Shown here piece by piece: positions 25,213 through 36,260 of a stretch of 64,000 nucleotides of DNA; the stretch's first letter is position 1; the number at the start of each line of letters is the position of its first letter. The notes below the pieces were generated by a model, which saw only the letters and a list, made by a program, of their open reading frames with translations, made no database searches and had not been told where the DNA came from. Source of the DNA: Metopolophium dirhodum (Eukaryota > Arthropoda > Insecta > Hemiptera > Aphididae); NCBI RefSeq assembly GCF_019925205.1, contig NC_083560.1:121183062-121247061 (forward strand), in the 5' to 3' direction. Made by a program: the position numbers and the translations under genes.

Positions 25213-25859
25213 ATCCGGCCTAGACACCGTGCCATCTGGTGGTGGCGTACGGTCGTCACTGTCGTTCTCGATACCGATCACACACCTCAGTAGAGCGCAT
25301 TGTCTTTACCACGGTTCGGCATATTATTATGAATTTCATACCAACTATAAATTCTGTTTATTTTTTTTCGGACTTTTATAGTAGGTAATCGTAATAAATT
25401 GTACACGCAGACACGCAGTATTTCTGATTAGTGTGTAAAATAAAATATATTAGTGTGCTCTCGCATAACTGCTTAAATCAATAACGCACGATATTAATTT
25501 TTGATTATCAATCGTTTGCCAATTATATCAACCACGGACTAACTAAGAAATGTAACAAGAGATGCTAGAGTTTTAATTCGGTATCTTATACTGGCCCAAT
25601 AAACACGTCAATGCTATGATATGTCCAACTTGGGTCTATAAGTCTAGGATCTATAAAGATCTATCTAAATATTTTGGTGAATAACGGTTCCGCCAATTTA
25701 CGGAATCGTGCAGCTTTCAATAGCAATTTATATACATACACGATTCCGCAAATTTCATATATAAATAGACGATTCCGCATGTTTTAAATGCAACGTTGCC
25801 ATTCCGAAAATAAAATATCTATATTATTGTAACATAATATATATTTTCAACTCGTATCC
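25213..25859. other. Intergenic, with a repeated GATTCCGC motif
   Basis: GGTTCCGCCAATTT, GATTCCGCAAATTT and GATTCCGCATGTTT occur within about 100 bases (25,687-25,790). No gene or RNA found. Confidence 0.4.
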
Positions 25860-26002
25860 GTCATACCCGGGTGGGGGATGGCGGCACTTCTCTCCGGACA
25901 CCGTTACTTTCCCGAAGAAAAATGCCACCTGTGGCCGGATTCGAACCGGCGCCGGTGTGCGTCGCAACCGATGCCTTAATCCACTCGGCTAGTCTGTCCC
26001 CC
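25860..26002 (-). repeat. tRNA-derived SINE
   Basis: On the minus strand the head begins GGGGGACAGAC and has an A box TAGCCGAGTGG (25,991-25,981) and a B box GGTTCGAATCC (25,947-25,937) at tRNA-like spacing, resembling serine or leucine tRNA. The would-be acceptor strands (GACAGAC and CACAGGT) do not pair and there is no good anticodon stem, so it is not a working tRNA. A non-tRNA body follows to about 25,860. The short open frame through it is the usual translation of tRNA-like sequence. The tail and target duplication were not resolved. Confidence 0.7.
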
Positions 26003-26499
26003 AAAATAATAGTATAAAATATTATTATTGTAATACGTACATTGTACAATTTGATGTATTAATGTATTATAGCCGCAGGTAGCACGTAATAAATTTGTAG
26101 TAGTGGCCAGAAGGGCGCTGTATCAAACTATCACTAAATATAAAGGTACAATTTTATACTATTATTATAAATTATAATGTGTAGTATAGACATTTGTGCT
26201 ATATCCATAGACAAATATTAAATATAACAACTAGATAGCCGACTACCTACTATCGCCCACTACTGTGCAACAGTCGTGCAATGTTCTGAGGTCGTTGACG
26301 GATGTCGCCATTTATTTTCCTAAAATATCGTTGGTATAATCGTTAAATTGAATATACTCAAAACATTAAAAAAAAAAAATAAAAATAGTTGAAAAACGGT
26401 TTTTTGATTTTCTTGAAAAATTACAATGTTGGACTTGGTTCATTCTACTTCTCATTAAGCGGACGCGTATTCAATAACAAGTTACAGTAAAGTTGTCCT
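26003..26499. other. Intergenic, nothing recognised
   Basis: AT-rich with a poly-A run near 26,370. No coding region. Confidence 0.4.
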
Positions 26500-26629
26500 T
26501 TAACCCATTTACGCCCAAGGTTAATTTTTGTGAATAAAATTGATTTTTCTACTATAAACTTATATTATTGGAGCCAAATGTGATTGAAAAAATTATAAAA
26601 AAAAAAAATTATATACCATACAAGAGTTA

Positions 26630-26660
26630 TTGAGTGTCCTATATATAGGACACTGGGCAT
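26630..26660. repeat. Palindromic subterminal motif of the piggyBac element, copy 1
   Basis: GTGTCCTATATATAGGACAC is a perfect 20-bp palindrome followed by TGGGCATATG. It lies between the transposase stop and the left end. Versions recur at 28,608-28,630 and 28,950-28,975, so it may be a transposase-binding or regulatory site. Confidence 0.7.
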
Positions 26661-26828
26661 ATGAACAATTATAAATATTATTATGTTTTCATATACAAAT
26701 ATACCAATAAAAATAATTGAAATTTAATACTTTTAATTGATAATTAATTATTACACGTTATATTTAAATTATGATAATGAGAGGCTTACAATGTATATTT
26801 TTTGAATTTACTTAGGTACATACGAACA

Positions 26829-28783
26829 TTATTTTGTGTGATATAAAACGTTACATTTTGCGTGGACACCAATATTGCACTTCATACATCTTGTCGTTGT
26901 TTTTTGATGACATTGACCACACCGTGTTTGAGAGTCTTGGGGAATCAAATAATGTTCAAATTTGTCATATCTTATTTCCATAATAACACTGGATGGTTTG
27001 CCTCCACTTCTTCCTGGAGTGGGTTCTGTCTTGTAACGTGTCAGATATGAAATAACTATGCTTCTTCGAAATGCCAATTGATCCATTTTATTTTTATTAT
27101 ACATCCTATGAAGCTGCCATGCATTTTGAACGGCTAAGTCTATAATATATAGAACAATAGAAGAGTACCATTTTTTACCTCTGATCCCAATACGATATTG
27201 TGATATATTTTGGTCCATTCGATCTACACCACCCATATTTTTGTTATAAACAGAAACGATATTTGGTTGTGAAATCCGTAATCTTTTTTTTTCGAAAGTA
27301 GACCAACGGTTTGCCACAGAAATAGGATCTGTCCCAATAGTATTTGAAGCTAAGCAAACAATGTTATTATCACGCCAACAGCAAATAAAAATTGCATTAT
27401 TTGAAACAAAACTACAGCTAGACCCTCTTGGTTGTTTTTTCATTTTTCCAAAATCAATTGGACATTTCATAACTCTGTTTGACCGAATTGTACCTGTCGC
27501 GCGAATGTTGATAGATTTGAGCTTTTCCAAAAGAGTGACACCCGTAAAAAAATTGTCAAACACCAAATGATATGGAGCAGGTCGATGGTTTATAATTTGG
27601 TTAGCATAAGCTAAAATAACAGATCCTCCTAATCCGACATCTGTTTGGTTGAACCCGGTATTTTTTCCTTGGTAAGGAGAGATCCATAATGCATATCCTA
27701 GACGCAATGTCCCAACCCACACTTTAAATCCAAAACGAATTGGTTTTCCTCGGATAAATTGTTTGCATCCATGTTTACCATAATATGGCACCATGGATTC
27801 ATCTATGCTATGAAATTCTTCGTGAGGAGCGTGCATTAGGAATCTAGTATTTATCATAGTAATCAACGGTCTTATTTTTGCATATTTATCAGAATTATCC
27901 AAGTTGTTGTTGTTTGAAAAGTGAAGATTATGAAATATATCGTCAAATCTATTTCGCCTCATAGCATTGGACACTAAACCATTATTTGTATCAGGGGCCT
28001 TTTCCCAGTACATACGTCGCCGAGACATTTCATTATACCCAGATAATAAGAGAATTGCAATAAAACATTTCAATTCATTTTTTGTCAAGTCCAAGGAAAT
28101 ATTTTTAGAAGAAGCATAAATGTTTGTATATTGTACAATAGAATCAAAAACTTGATCATCGAAAAATAATTCAAAAAGTTCAAATGGCGCAAGTGAGCCA
28201 TATTTTATTTTACTGTTTTCATCTGGACCCCAAAGCTCTGTTATTTTAGGAGTCTCTAAATCTCCTTCACGCCAAATTTGAGATGAATCTTTTTGACTTT
28301 TTTTCATGCCCACTACAACCCGATTTTTTTTTGTAGTCACAACTTTTTTTTTTTTTGATTCGTAATAATTGTCGGTGTTGAGAATTTCTTTCGGTAAAAT
28401 AACATTAGCTTTCAATACACTAGCAGGTAAATGGTTTATATCACCTGTATGTTCATCGTTATCGGAGTCTTCGTCAGTAATATTTTCATCCGGAGGTTCT
28501 AAGAAAATAGTATCTTCACTCAGCTCATCTGCTTCCAGCAAATTTATAATATCATTCACACAAAGAGATCTAAAAAAAATATACATATTAGGCTACAGAA
28601 TATCCCAGTGACCTACATGTAGAACACTAATATTTAAACGCAAATAAATGAAAAAGTATGTGGAATAAATTAATTTAATTTATAAAAATATAAAATGTAA
28701 ATAGTAATATATATGATTGTATGTGTTTTATGTATAAAAAAAAAATCTAAAATATAGTTCACTTACTTTGACGATGAAGCCAT
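26829..28783 (-). CDS. piggyBac transposase, intact, two exons (join 28,783-28,767 and 28,569-26,829)
   Basis: Cut-and-paste transposase acting in the nucleus on TTAA sites. Exon 1 is 17 bases starting ATG at 28,783 and ending before a GTAAGT donor; exon 2 starts after a TTTTTTTTAG acceptor at 28,569. Joining keeps frame and gives 585 residues beginning MASSSKSLCVND. The alternative ATG at 28,586 lies inside the intron's polypyrimidine tract, so the spliced start is preferred. The N-terminus is acidic, as in the family. The three catalytic Asp are visible: D262 (HSIDESMVPYYG), D344 (LVFDNFFTG) and D455 (GGVDRMDQN). A Cys/His-rich C-terminal domain (C556, C559, C567, C570, H575, C578, H583) resembles the family's DNA-binding zinc domain. 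Length matches the family (about 560-600). No stop or frameshift was seen, so it could be active; expression is unknown. Confidence 0.92.
28608..28630. repeat. Palindromic motif of the piggyBac element, copy 2
   Basis: CAGTGACCTACATGTAGAAC is an inverted-orientation variant of the same motif, placed in the transposase intron just before exon 2. Confidence 0.55.
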
Positions 28784-28949
28784 TTTTCTATTTGAACAAG
28801 GCGGTGTACAAAATGTTACTAACACGTAATAACGTTCGACTATACAACGCAAAATAATATCATCGGGTCGATTATTATATTATCTAACAGCCTAAATCGA
28901 TAAAATGGGGAAAATTCTAAAAATAAAACCGATAGCAATAATTATTTCC

Positions 28950-28975
28950 GGTGTCCTACATATAGGCCACTGGGT
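28950..28975. repeat. Palindromic subterminal motif of the piggyBac element, copy 3
   Basis: GGTGTCCTACATATAGGCCA followed by CTGGGTG, directly adjoining the right TIR and upstream of the transposase start. Confidence 0.65.
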
Positions 28976-28988
28976 GTATATGGGTTAA

Positions 28989-30629
28989 TATGTCAATGGT
29001 TTTATTACAGCCTACACCATACCATAAACATTAAAGAATATTTTAGAAATCCAACCATAATATATTAATTGTTGTAAGCAAATTGTAATAATTTATATAA
29101 ATTTTAATTTAAACGAAGTTCATAAAAATTATATATAAAAACTTTATAACCTTCATGTTATGTTTTTGTTGTAGAAAAAAAACTGTTTATTGTTCAAGTT
29201 ACCTATAATAGTTTTTGTTGTTAATTATATTAATTTGATGCAGACAAAAAGTCAATCGTTCGTGGCATTATGAGACATGTTTGTCGTTTAATATTTTAAT
29301 AGTAGCCTGCAAAGTGCAGACAGTGCATAACTTAAATGTTTAAATGTTAAGCAAATTTGATTCCATACTGAACTGCTAAATATGTACATACAATAATGGT
29401 ATAACTTTATGTACCTAATGATGACTAGTAGTATTATTTTGTATTTATAAATTCCACATAATTTAACTGACTATATTTTTCCGGTAGCAGCATAGCAAGT
29501 CAGATCATATTGGCTCAGTCTTTCAAATAAAACATTTTATTAATTTTCAAAACTCGGAGAAAACTAAAGAGGACGAGATGTCACAGTTCAATGTTAATCT
29601 CATAAATGTATCTCATCTTTAATTATTAAATTTATTTTTTAACGTTCATTGCATTAAACAAATTTACTCTTAAGTAACTTGTAATGTTCAATTTATGTAA
29701 TGATATTCATGAGTTTTGAGAACTATACTGTTGAACATACTATGGTCGTTTGAAGCTATATTAATTGTAATTTGTTATTTTGGTTTAAGTTTATTAGTTA
29801 GAAACCTATAACATAACTGTTTAAATTCTAATTGAATATAATCAAATGTTTCATTAAATGTTTCAAAATACTGATTATTGATCAAATTACCTACCTAGTG
29901 TTTATTGTTAATATTTAATTATATAAATTTGCTGTAGACAAAAAAGTCAATCATTCGGTGACGTTATGAGAATTGTTTTCCGTTTATTATTTTAATAGTA
30001 CCCCTCAGACAGTTGAACTACATGACTTCCGATGGATGGACGCGTTAAAAAGATGTTTACGCTGGTTAGGGGCATTGCCGCCGAAACCGTGCAAGGAGAA
30101 GCGACTAGCATCATCCTGCGATCCTGGTACCTAGTGCGTCCGATGGAGAAGCAAAAGAAAAAAAGAGACCAATTTAAATGAAATTTTGCTATATTTATTT
30201 ATTATTACTTTTTATATTTGTTGATTAACCTCACATTATATTTCTATGTCTGTTATCATAAATAATAATTATTGTAAATAGGGAAAAATTGCAAGTTATT
30301 TGTTGCTAAAAAAAAGTAATTATAAGTAGACAGTTTAATATTTCACCACAGATATTATGTGTGCTTGTGGACTTCGGAAATGGGTTTTTTTTATCACATT
30401 TAGAACAATACAATAACGTTATAAATGAAAATAATAATATTTTTTATTCTATTATTATCGACGATAATTTATTATTATTGTGGTAACCGTACAAAATATG
30501 GTGGAGAATTTGGTATGACCAGACAGTTTAATATTTCACCACAGGTATTACGTGTGCGTGTGAACTTTGTATTTTACTCGTTTGCTATTGATTGAAAGAT
30601 ATAGATTTTATAATATTTAAATGTTGAAT
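28989..30629. repeat. Old dispersed repeat mosaic
   Basis: Two copies of a unit containing GTCAATCRTTCG lie at about 29,220-29,470 and 29,900-30,015; a third is at 33,940-34,195. They share stretches such as AATGATGACTAGTAGTA. A second shared piece, GCAAGTTATTTGTTGCTAAA, is at 30,291 and 33,841. A GC-rich patch at 30,025-30,165 has no open frame. No gene is supported. Confidence 0.5.
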
Positions 30630-31150
30630 GTCAATATTAATTGTATTGGTGGGTCGTCGTGTCGATAATATTAATATGAATAATAGTATGTATGTAATAT
30701 GTATGTATGTAATATGTTGGTGGGTCTTTGCGACAAATTTTTTTTATAGTCTTTTATTTATGATTTTTAACTACGGATCGCGATACTGACTACGCGCGAC
30801 TATGCGGTTTAAACGAACCACGGCATCGTCTACATGGGGTCCTGGTTTCCAGCCGCAAGGAGAACATTGCAGTTTCGAGCATACAAACCGATTTTGACCG
30901 GTGCTGTCGGCATGCCGAGGAATGCAAGCAATCGGACGAGCAGGGATGCATGGGGTCCTGGTATGTATTGAGACTAAAGTATAATACAGGGGAACAAAAG
31001 AACATTACCGTTTCGAGCATGCAAACCGATTTCGACCGGCGCCGAACAGCAGCGCTGTCCGGAATAGGACGAGTTGTCGTCGGACGACTGTAATCTTCTC
31101 GCGTGGGCCGTAAAGCAAAGTTACAGCGCGTGTTGGCCTAGGGTCTTCCT
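30630..31150 (+). repeat. GC-rich dispersed repeat with internal duplication (copy 1)
   Basis: Contains GGGGTCCTGGT (twice), then TTTCGAGCATRCAAACCGAT (twice), about 130 bases apart, and ends TCGCGTGGGCCG. The same organisation is found at 39,495-39,915. Open frames on the minus strand across it translate the repeat and are not genes. Confidence 0.75.
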
Positions 31151-31487
31151 CCCCTTATCATGGCTTGATCATCAGAAATTACAACTATCCAGTGTTGGGT
31201 AAATTACTTTCGATAAAAAACTCAATTACGTTACACAATACATTAAATATTTTTATTTTAATAACATTTGCGCATTACCCGAAGTTTTTTTTCTATAGAT
31301 TATCTTTTTAAAATATTGTACTTTTCAGTTTTCTTAAAAAAATAATTGTTACAAATCTAAAATGCCTTTTTGATAATATTTTTCAAATTAATTTACAAAA
31401 TACCAAGGGGGGCATCGCCTCGTTAAATTTTTGAAGGGGGCAGGGGCAGTTTCCCACTCTTGCCCCCCTCAGCTTAAGCTATGAGTT

Positions 31488-31625
31488 GTACCAATTGCAC
31501 AAACCAATAAATCTATGAAGGTCCTTTAGCTTTTTAAAAACTGGAGAATTAGCGATACTGACGAATTCTTCTAGTTGTTTTTGTATGTAAACCGAATCTA
31601 CAATATGCCCAGAAAATGAAAATCA
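31488..31625 (-). pseudogene. Fragment of gypsy-type pol (reverse transcriptase/RNase H boundary)
   Basis: The minus strand reads FSFSGHIVDSVYIQ, then PVFKKLKDLHRFIGLCNWY, which is the conserved region after the polymerase palm in Ty3/gypsy elements (family pattern: L-R-R/S-F-I-G-L-C-N-W-Y). A stop follows at once. Flanking DNA shows no further pol, so this is a short relic. Related, worse-preserved pieces lie at 41,395-41,480 and 41,690-41,790. Confidence 0.7.
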
Positions 31626-31899
31626 GATGATCAGTTTTATAATTATATTATTAAAGTTTTTTTTTTTTTTTAAATTTATTTTTTATAAATTATACATAGC
31701 TGAAAAGAACAAGTTTACAATAATATAATAAGATGAATCTATCTACCATCTGTATAAGCAAGCTTGTGATGATAGTAGAGAGTGACAAAATCTAGTAATT
31801 AATTTAATAATCGATCAAATATAAATTAAAATCAAATAAATTAAAAAATTAAACAATGTTAAAGTTTTTGTATATAACAAAATAATAATAATAATAAAT

Positions 31900-32865
31900 A
31901 TATAATATACATAAAACACTAGTCTAATAGAGTGTCTAACCAGTTAACAATCAATTTTATGAGATTTGACTTTTTAAGATTCCTGGAGTTAGCGTACATA
32001 CTTATTTTAATGTTAATTGGCAGTGAGTTGAAATACGTAAGACTAAGGTAATTAACAAATTTTTGTCTGAAAGATTTTTTAGTAAAAGGTATTTTAGCAT
32101 CATATGCTCTATTTTCTCTTTTATCATACATGTTAACTACGTCCACCCATAGATTATAATTTTTAATTATGAAAAATATAGCTATTTTTTTGTACAGTTT
32201 TTCTAGTGGTAAAACATTGAATAGATTAAAATGTTCTATTGTTGATCTTTCTAGGCTTATCTTACTAAGACAGATCCTAACTATTATTAGTGTCCGCAGT
32301 ACGTTTTTAGCTGTACCTCCTCAGACCAACAGTCCGTATTGTAATATTGTTTGATATAAGCAAGATAAATTATTCGTAAAGTATGAATTGGTAAAAAATT
32401 TCTTAATTTATAAAATTTGAATGACACAGTTCGTAGTCGTGACACAATGTTACTCACGTGTAGATTCCACCTCAAGTTCTTATCGATTATTAATCCTAGA
32501 TATCAAGTACACCGTACACGACACTCTGAAAATACTTTGACAATTTAACTCACCACAAGGTTCATTCCCACAATTGTGTATTTCTAAATGTTCAAAGTTA
32601 TTTTCATCCTTAAGAATAGAGAAATTAATAAAACTTGTTTCATTATAATTAATTAAAAGTTGTCTTTGATTCAAGTAACCTTATACTTTTTTGAAACCGA
32701 GTGTAGCATTGGTTCGCACGTCATCCCAAGTATCACCAGAAAAAAGTAAACAAGTATCATCTGCATACGTTACGACTTGCCAATTGATATCAAGATCACA
32801 TATACTATTAATATATAATATAAAAAGAGTAGGACATAAAACACTCCCTTGAGAGTACTCCGCAA
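31900..32865 (-). pseudogene. 5'-truncated non-LTR retrotransposon (LINE) reverse transcriptase, broken
   Basis: On the minus strand the reading begins near 32,865 with GVLQGSVLCPTLFILYIN and then VVTYADDTCLLFSGD, the palm motifs of LINE reverse transcriptases with the YADD catalytic box. Downstream pieces in shifting frames (32,674-32,480, 32,475-32,287, 32,146-31,919) match the thumb and C-terminal part, for example RWNLHVSNIVSRLRTVSF. The upstream endonuclease and fingers are missing and several stops and frameshifts break it. An ATT-rich repeat (AATAATAATAAT, near 31,880) at the 3' end fits a LINE tail. Jockey/CR1-like by general look; clade uncertain. Confidence 0.8.
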
Positions 32866-32879
32866 GTAATTAACATTTC

Positions 32880-33540
32880 ATCCCCTAAAATAGCATTGAT
32901 TTTTACTTTTTGTTTTTTTTTCTAGATAACTTCCCAGTAGTTTTCACAAGCGACGTGAAAAACAAAAGAAAAATTAAGGAAAAACGGGAATTTTTACGCA
33001 AAATCTGTTTTCGAGAAATTAGATTTTGGTTTTTGGTGTAACTCTAAAACAAATAACCGTAGGGACATGAAATTTTGACTGAATGTTTATATTAGCATTT
33101 TCTATACACCATAAAATTTACAAAATATTTTGACTCTTTTTGAGCTGTTTACGGACATTGTTAGTTTTCAATTTTTTTAGTTTTTTTTTTTCTATAAATA
33201 TCAATAAAATTTTATCTGTTGAGTAAAAAAGCGTGAAAATTTAATATAAGGCTCCTGATATATCATTCTAATAGTAATTAAAAAATATTAAAAATACATA
33301 GGCACAATTTTTTTTTATAAGCATTAAAGTTCAAATTTTGGCAACATTTATCAAATTTATAATTTATAAATTATTTTGTGGTTAAAAATGTATAAAATGT
33401 TTAACTTTTATGGCTAAGGATTGAAAATTTAAAACAAGGCTCCACGTAAATAGGTTATATATAAATTACTTTATTCACATTAATATCATCAAATATACTT
33501 GGTAATATCATAGGCTGACTGACCGTTTTCGCTCAGAATC
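32880..33540 (+). repeat. Dispersed non-coding repeat family (copy B)
   Basis: Shares GGAAAAACGGGAATTTTTAC and GTGTAACTCTAAAACAAATA with copies at 24,791 and 35,012. It ends TTTTCGCTCAGAATC at 33,540, an inverted counterpart of the GATTCTGAGCG motif heading copy C. Confidence 0.65.
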
Positions 33541-33660
33541 GTTTTTCTTATACAATGATATTATATCATTGAATTTAAATTTAACACCATCCATTACAGT
33601 GACCCACATGTAACCTACTGTACAGCAGAGCGACATCCACTTATCCACCTTTTACTAGTT
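33541..33660 (-). repeat. Reverse-oriented copy of the segment at 24,200-24,310
   Basis: Matches the complement of GGTTACAAGTGGGTCACTG with small changes. Adjoins the GATTCTGAG motif exactly as the other copy does, which indicates one larger element family. Confidence 0.6.
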
Positions 33661-33939
33661 GAACTTAGTAGGTAGCACCGCAGAACATATTAATATTATG
33701 TTCAATTTAAGATATGTAATTAAAATATTTTATGTCAATAACACGAATCTGTATAAATGTACTAAGCGTTTATTCTTACACATTATATATTATCTTGATG
33801 TGTTATTATAAATAATAACTATTGTAAATAGAAAAATAATGCAAGTTATTTGTTGCTAAAAAATAGTAATAATACCAATAACCATATCGTTCATATCGAT
33901 ATTTAGTACTGATTATTGTTAAAATTACATATAATAGTC

Positions 33940-34195
33940 TTTATTGATAATTATATTAATTTGAAGTAGAAAAACAAGTCAATCATTCGGTGCGTTTTGA
34001 GAAATTTTTCATAGTAGCCCCCAGACAGTTAAACTACCTATATATAACTTAAATGTTTAAAATATGTTAAACAAATATGATTCTTTACCGAATTGCTACA
34101 TTTGTACATATAATTATAATGGTATGTATGCAGCGCTATGTATGGGTTTAATGATGACTAGTAGTAATATTTTGTACCTATAAATTAATACTAAT
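33940..34195 (+). repeat. Third copy of the GTCAATCATTCGG repeat
   Basis: Parallels 29,220-29,470 over about 250 bases with many small differences; it runs into the kinase-fragment duplication that follows. Confidence 0.55.
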
Positions 34196-34357
34196 ACTAA
34201 TATTATCTCAAGTAACTTGTAATGATCAGTTTAATTGACGATATCTATGGGTTTATTGCGCTTAACATAAATTGTTTAATAATTTAGTCTCATTATATAT
34301 TACACAATTACTGTAGGTACTGTACTGTTGTATAATGTGTTATACAACTAATTACAG

Positions 34358-34520
34358 ATATCAAGGATGTGTTTATGTCTACCACACGTTATTACACTAA
34401 ATGTGTCGTTGAAGCATTATATTCTAGTCATATAATCTACAGAGATCTGAAACATAAAAATTGGAAATGTCCACTGGTTGTGTGAAATTTTCCGATTTTG
34501 CTTTTGCTATAAGACCATAA
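34358..34520 (+). pseudogene. cGMP-dependent protein kinase-like exon fragment (copy 2)
   Basis: Follows ATTACAG and reads DIKDVFMSTTRYYTKCVVEA, then HIIYRDLKHKN, then in another frame GCVKFSDFAFAIRP. It corresponds to the catalytic-loop exon of PKG-type kinases, with YRDLK retained and DFG altered. The donor has decayed (GTTAG in place of GTAAG). The upstream intron is also shared with copy 1, so both derive from one duplicated DNA segment. No activation-segment exon is found after it; a small inverted-repeat insertion lies there instead. Confidence 0.75.
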
Positions 34521-34531
34521 GTTAGTATTAT

Positions 34532-34626
34532 AGTATACTGTGTGGCGTGGGCGGGAAGTGAGCTATCGGGAAAGGCCGCATTTCGTCCAAGACTGAAATT
34601 GCCTTCCCGCACGAGCCACACATACT
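34532..34626. repeat. 95-bp inverted-repeat insertion after kinase fragment 2
   Basis: Left AGTATACTGTGTGGCGTGGG and the complement of the right end, AGTATGTGTGGCTCGTGCGG, are inverted copies, followed in both arms by CGGGAAG. The GC-rich hairpin contrasts with its surroundings. A MITE is likely; the target duplication is unresolved. Confidence 0.55.
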
Positions 34627-35011
34627 GTTTTTTGTCACACCTCTGCGTTCATTGATCGCACCATCACGGCAAAGGTAATTCAGGCTGGGATCTATGCAAC
34701 AACCAGACTATCTACAAAAACAATAGGTATTTCATGAAAGAAACGACTTGGTTTTATTTATTTTAAGCGTCATGCATGGAGGTTATAATATGAATATAAC
34801 TATATAAGATGTCACCAAAAGTTTATGTTTTATAAGGACCGTAGTATAGATTTTAGTGTCTGTTTGTTCAGAGGATACGCGTGATATCTGAGCTCAGTAC
34901 TCTTGGGGATTTTTAATTTAGCAACCGATACTTTTGGTATACTAACCTAACCGTCATCGACAACTAAACTTTCGGTACAGGCAGGACAAAAAATAATTTA
35001 AAGTTTATAAT
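34627..35011. other. Intergenic, nothing recognised
   Basis: No coding frame or repeat pair found. Confidence 0.4.
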
Positions 35012-36260
35012 ATTAGATTCTGAGCAGAGCGATGAATATATTGATTTCACAATGTTGTGTGTTTTTTTATTTTTATTTATTTATTTTTGTGTCTGTTATC
35101 ACAGTTTGGGGCAGTAAAAAGGCTTCGATTTTCTTCAACAGTATCTTGTTCGATGAGAAAGTGAGTCTAGTTGGTGCATTCAGAAGGTCAAATTTTAAAA
35201 TTCTCAATTGTTTTCAAAAGCGCCAGGAAAAACAACATAAAAATTAAGGAAAAACGGGAATTTTTACGCAAAATCGGTTTTTGACAAAAGCGATTTTGGT
35301 TTTTGCTGTAACTTTAAAACAAATAAACATATACACATGAAATTTTCACCGGTTGTTTATATTTACATTTCCTATACAGGATAAATTTTTAAAAATATTT
35401 TAATTTATTTTGAACTGTTTAAGAACATTTTCAGTTTCCAATTTTATTAGTCTTTTTTTCTAAGGATGTCAATAAAACTTTATTAGTAGGGTAAAAAAGT
35501 TTGAAAATTCAATACAAGGCTCCTACCATATTTTTACAATGACATTTGAAAAATATTAAAAATCCTTAGTCACAGTTTTTTTTTATAAGCATTTAAAGTT
35601 CAAAAATTGACAAAATATGAAAAATCATGAAAATTACCAAATTATTTTGAGTTAAGAATTCATAAAAATTTTTCTTTTCAAATCTAAGATTTTAAAATGT
35701 ATTACAAGATTCCTTATAAGATTATCTACCTTTAACAAAAAAAAAAATGTCTATAAAAAAGTCAAATTAAATTTTTACGAGCGTTTGAAGTTATGATATT
35801 GGATATTTACTCGATTTCTTATATAGCGATTTTGTTATTTTATTGTTATTCAAAAACAAATAACTGTAAATACATGAACATTTTTCTGAATGTTTATTTT
35901 TTCATTTGCTATACACCATACAATTTTAAAAATATTTTGACTTTTTTTTGAGCTGCTTATGGACATTGTCAGTTTTTAATTTTATTTGTTGGGCAAAAAA
36001 GTGTGAAAATTTAATGCCAGACCTCTGATATATTTTTACAATAGCAGTTGATATTAAAAATACCTAGACACGATTTTTATTTATAAGCATTTAAAGTTCA
36101 AATTTAGACAACATTTTCAAATTTCAAATTTTATAATTATTTTGTAGTTAAAAATGTATCAAATGTTCAACTTTTTTAGTTAAAAATTAAAAATTAAAAA
36201 CAAGGTTCCACGTAAATAGGTCAATATATAAATTACTTAATACACAATAATATCATAAAA
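35012..36260 (+). repeat. Dispersed repeat family (copy C) with a tandem partial second unit
   Basis: Starts AGATTCTGAGCAGAGCGATG, carries the GGAAAAACGGGAATTTTTAC block, and then two successive versions of the conserved body (about 35,295-35,700 and 35,830-36,260). The open frame at 35,032-35,247 lies in the repeat and does not look like a protein gene. Confidence 0.65.

Larger units (their letters stand above)
26504..28984 (-). mobile_element. piggyBac transposon, 2,481 bp, apparently complete
   Basis: Flanked by TTAA on both sides (26,500-26,503 and 28,985-28,988), the piggyBac target signature. Ends are CCCATTTACGCCCA and (complement of the right end) CCCATATACACCCA, matching 12 of 14. 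It contains one transposase gene on the minus strand and three copies of a palindromic motif (see separate entries). The mismatches between the TIRs suggest moderate age, yet the transposase frame is unbroken. Confidence 0.9.

Noticed and set aside
23923..25220. A 1.3-kb hAT element between CAGGGCCGGATT and the GGCCGGATAAT complement
   Set aside because: The ends only partly match and the flanking 8 bases differ, so a single element cannot be supported.
25925..26002. A functional serine or leucine tRNA on the minus strand
   Set aside because: A and B boxes are present but the acceptor strands do not pair and no anticodon stem-loop forms; the SINE explanation fits better.
30790..31020. Minus-strand frame, similar to one at 39,642-39,839, as a repeated protein domain
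   Set aside because: Both frames are translations of the same GC-rich DNA repeat, which also carries stops in other copies.
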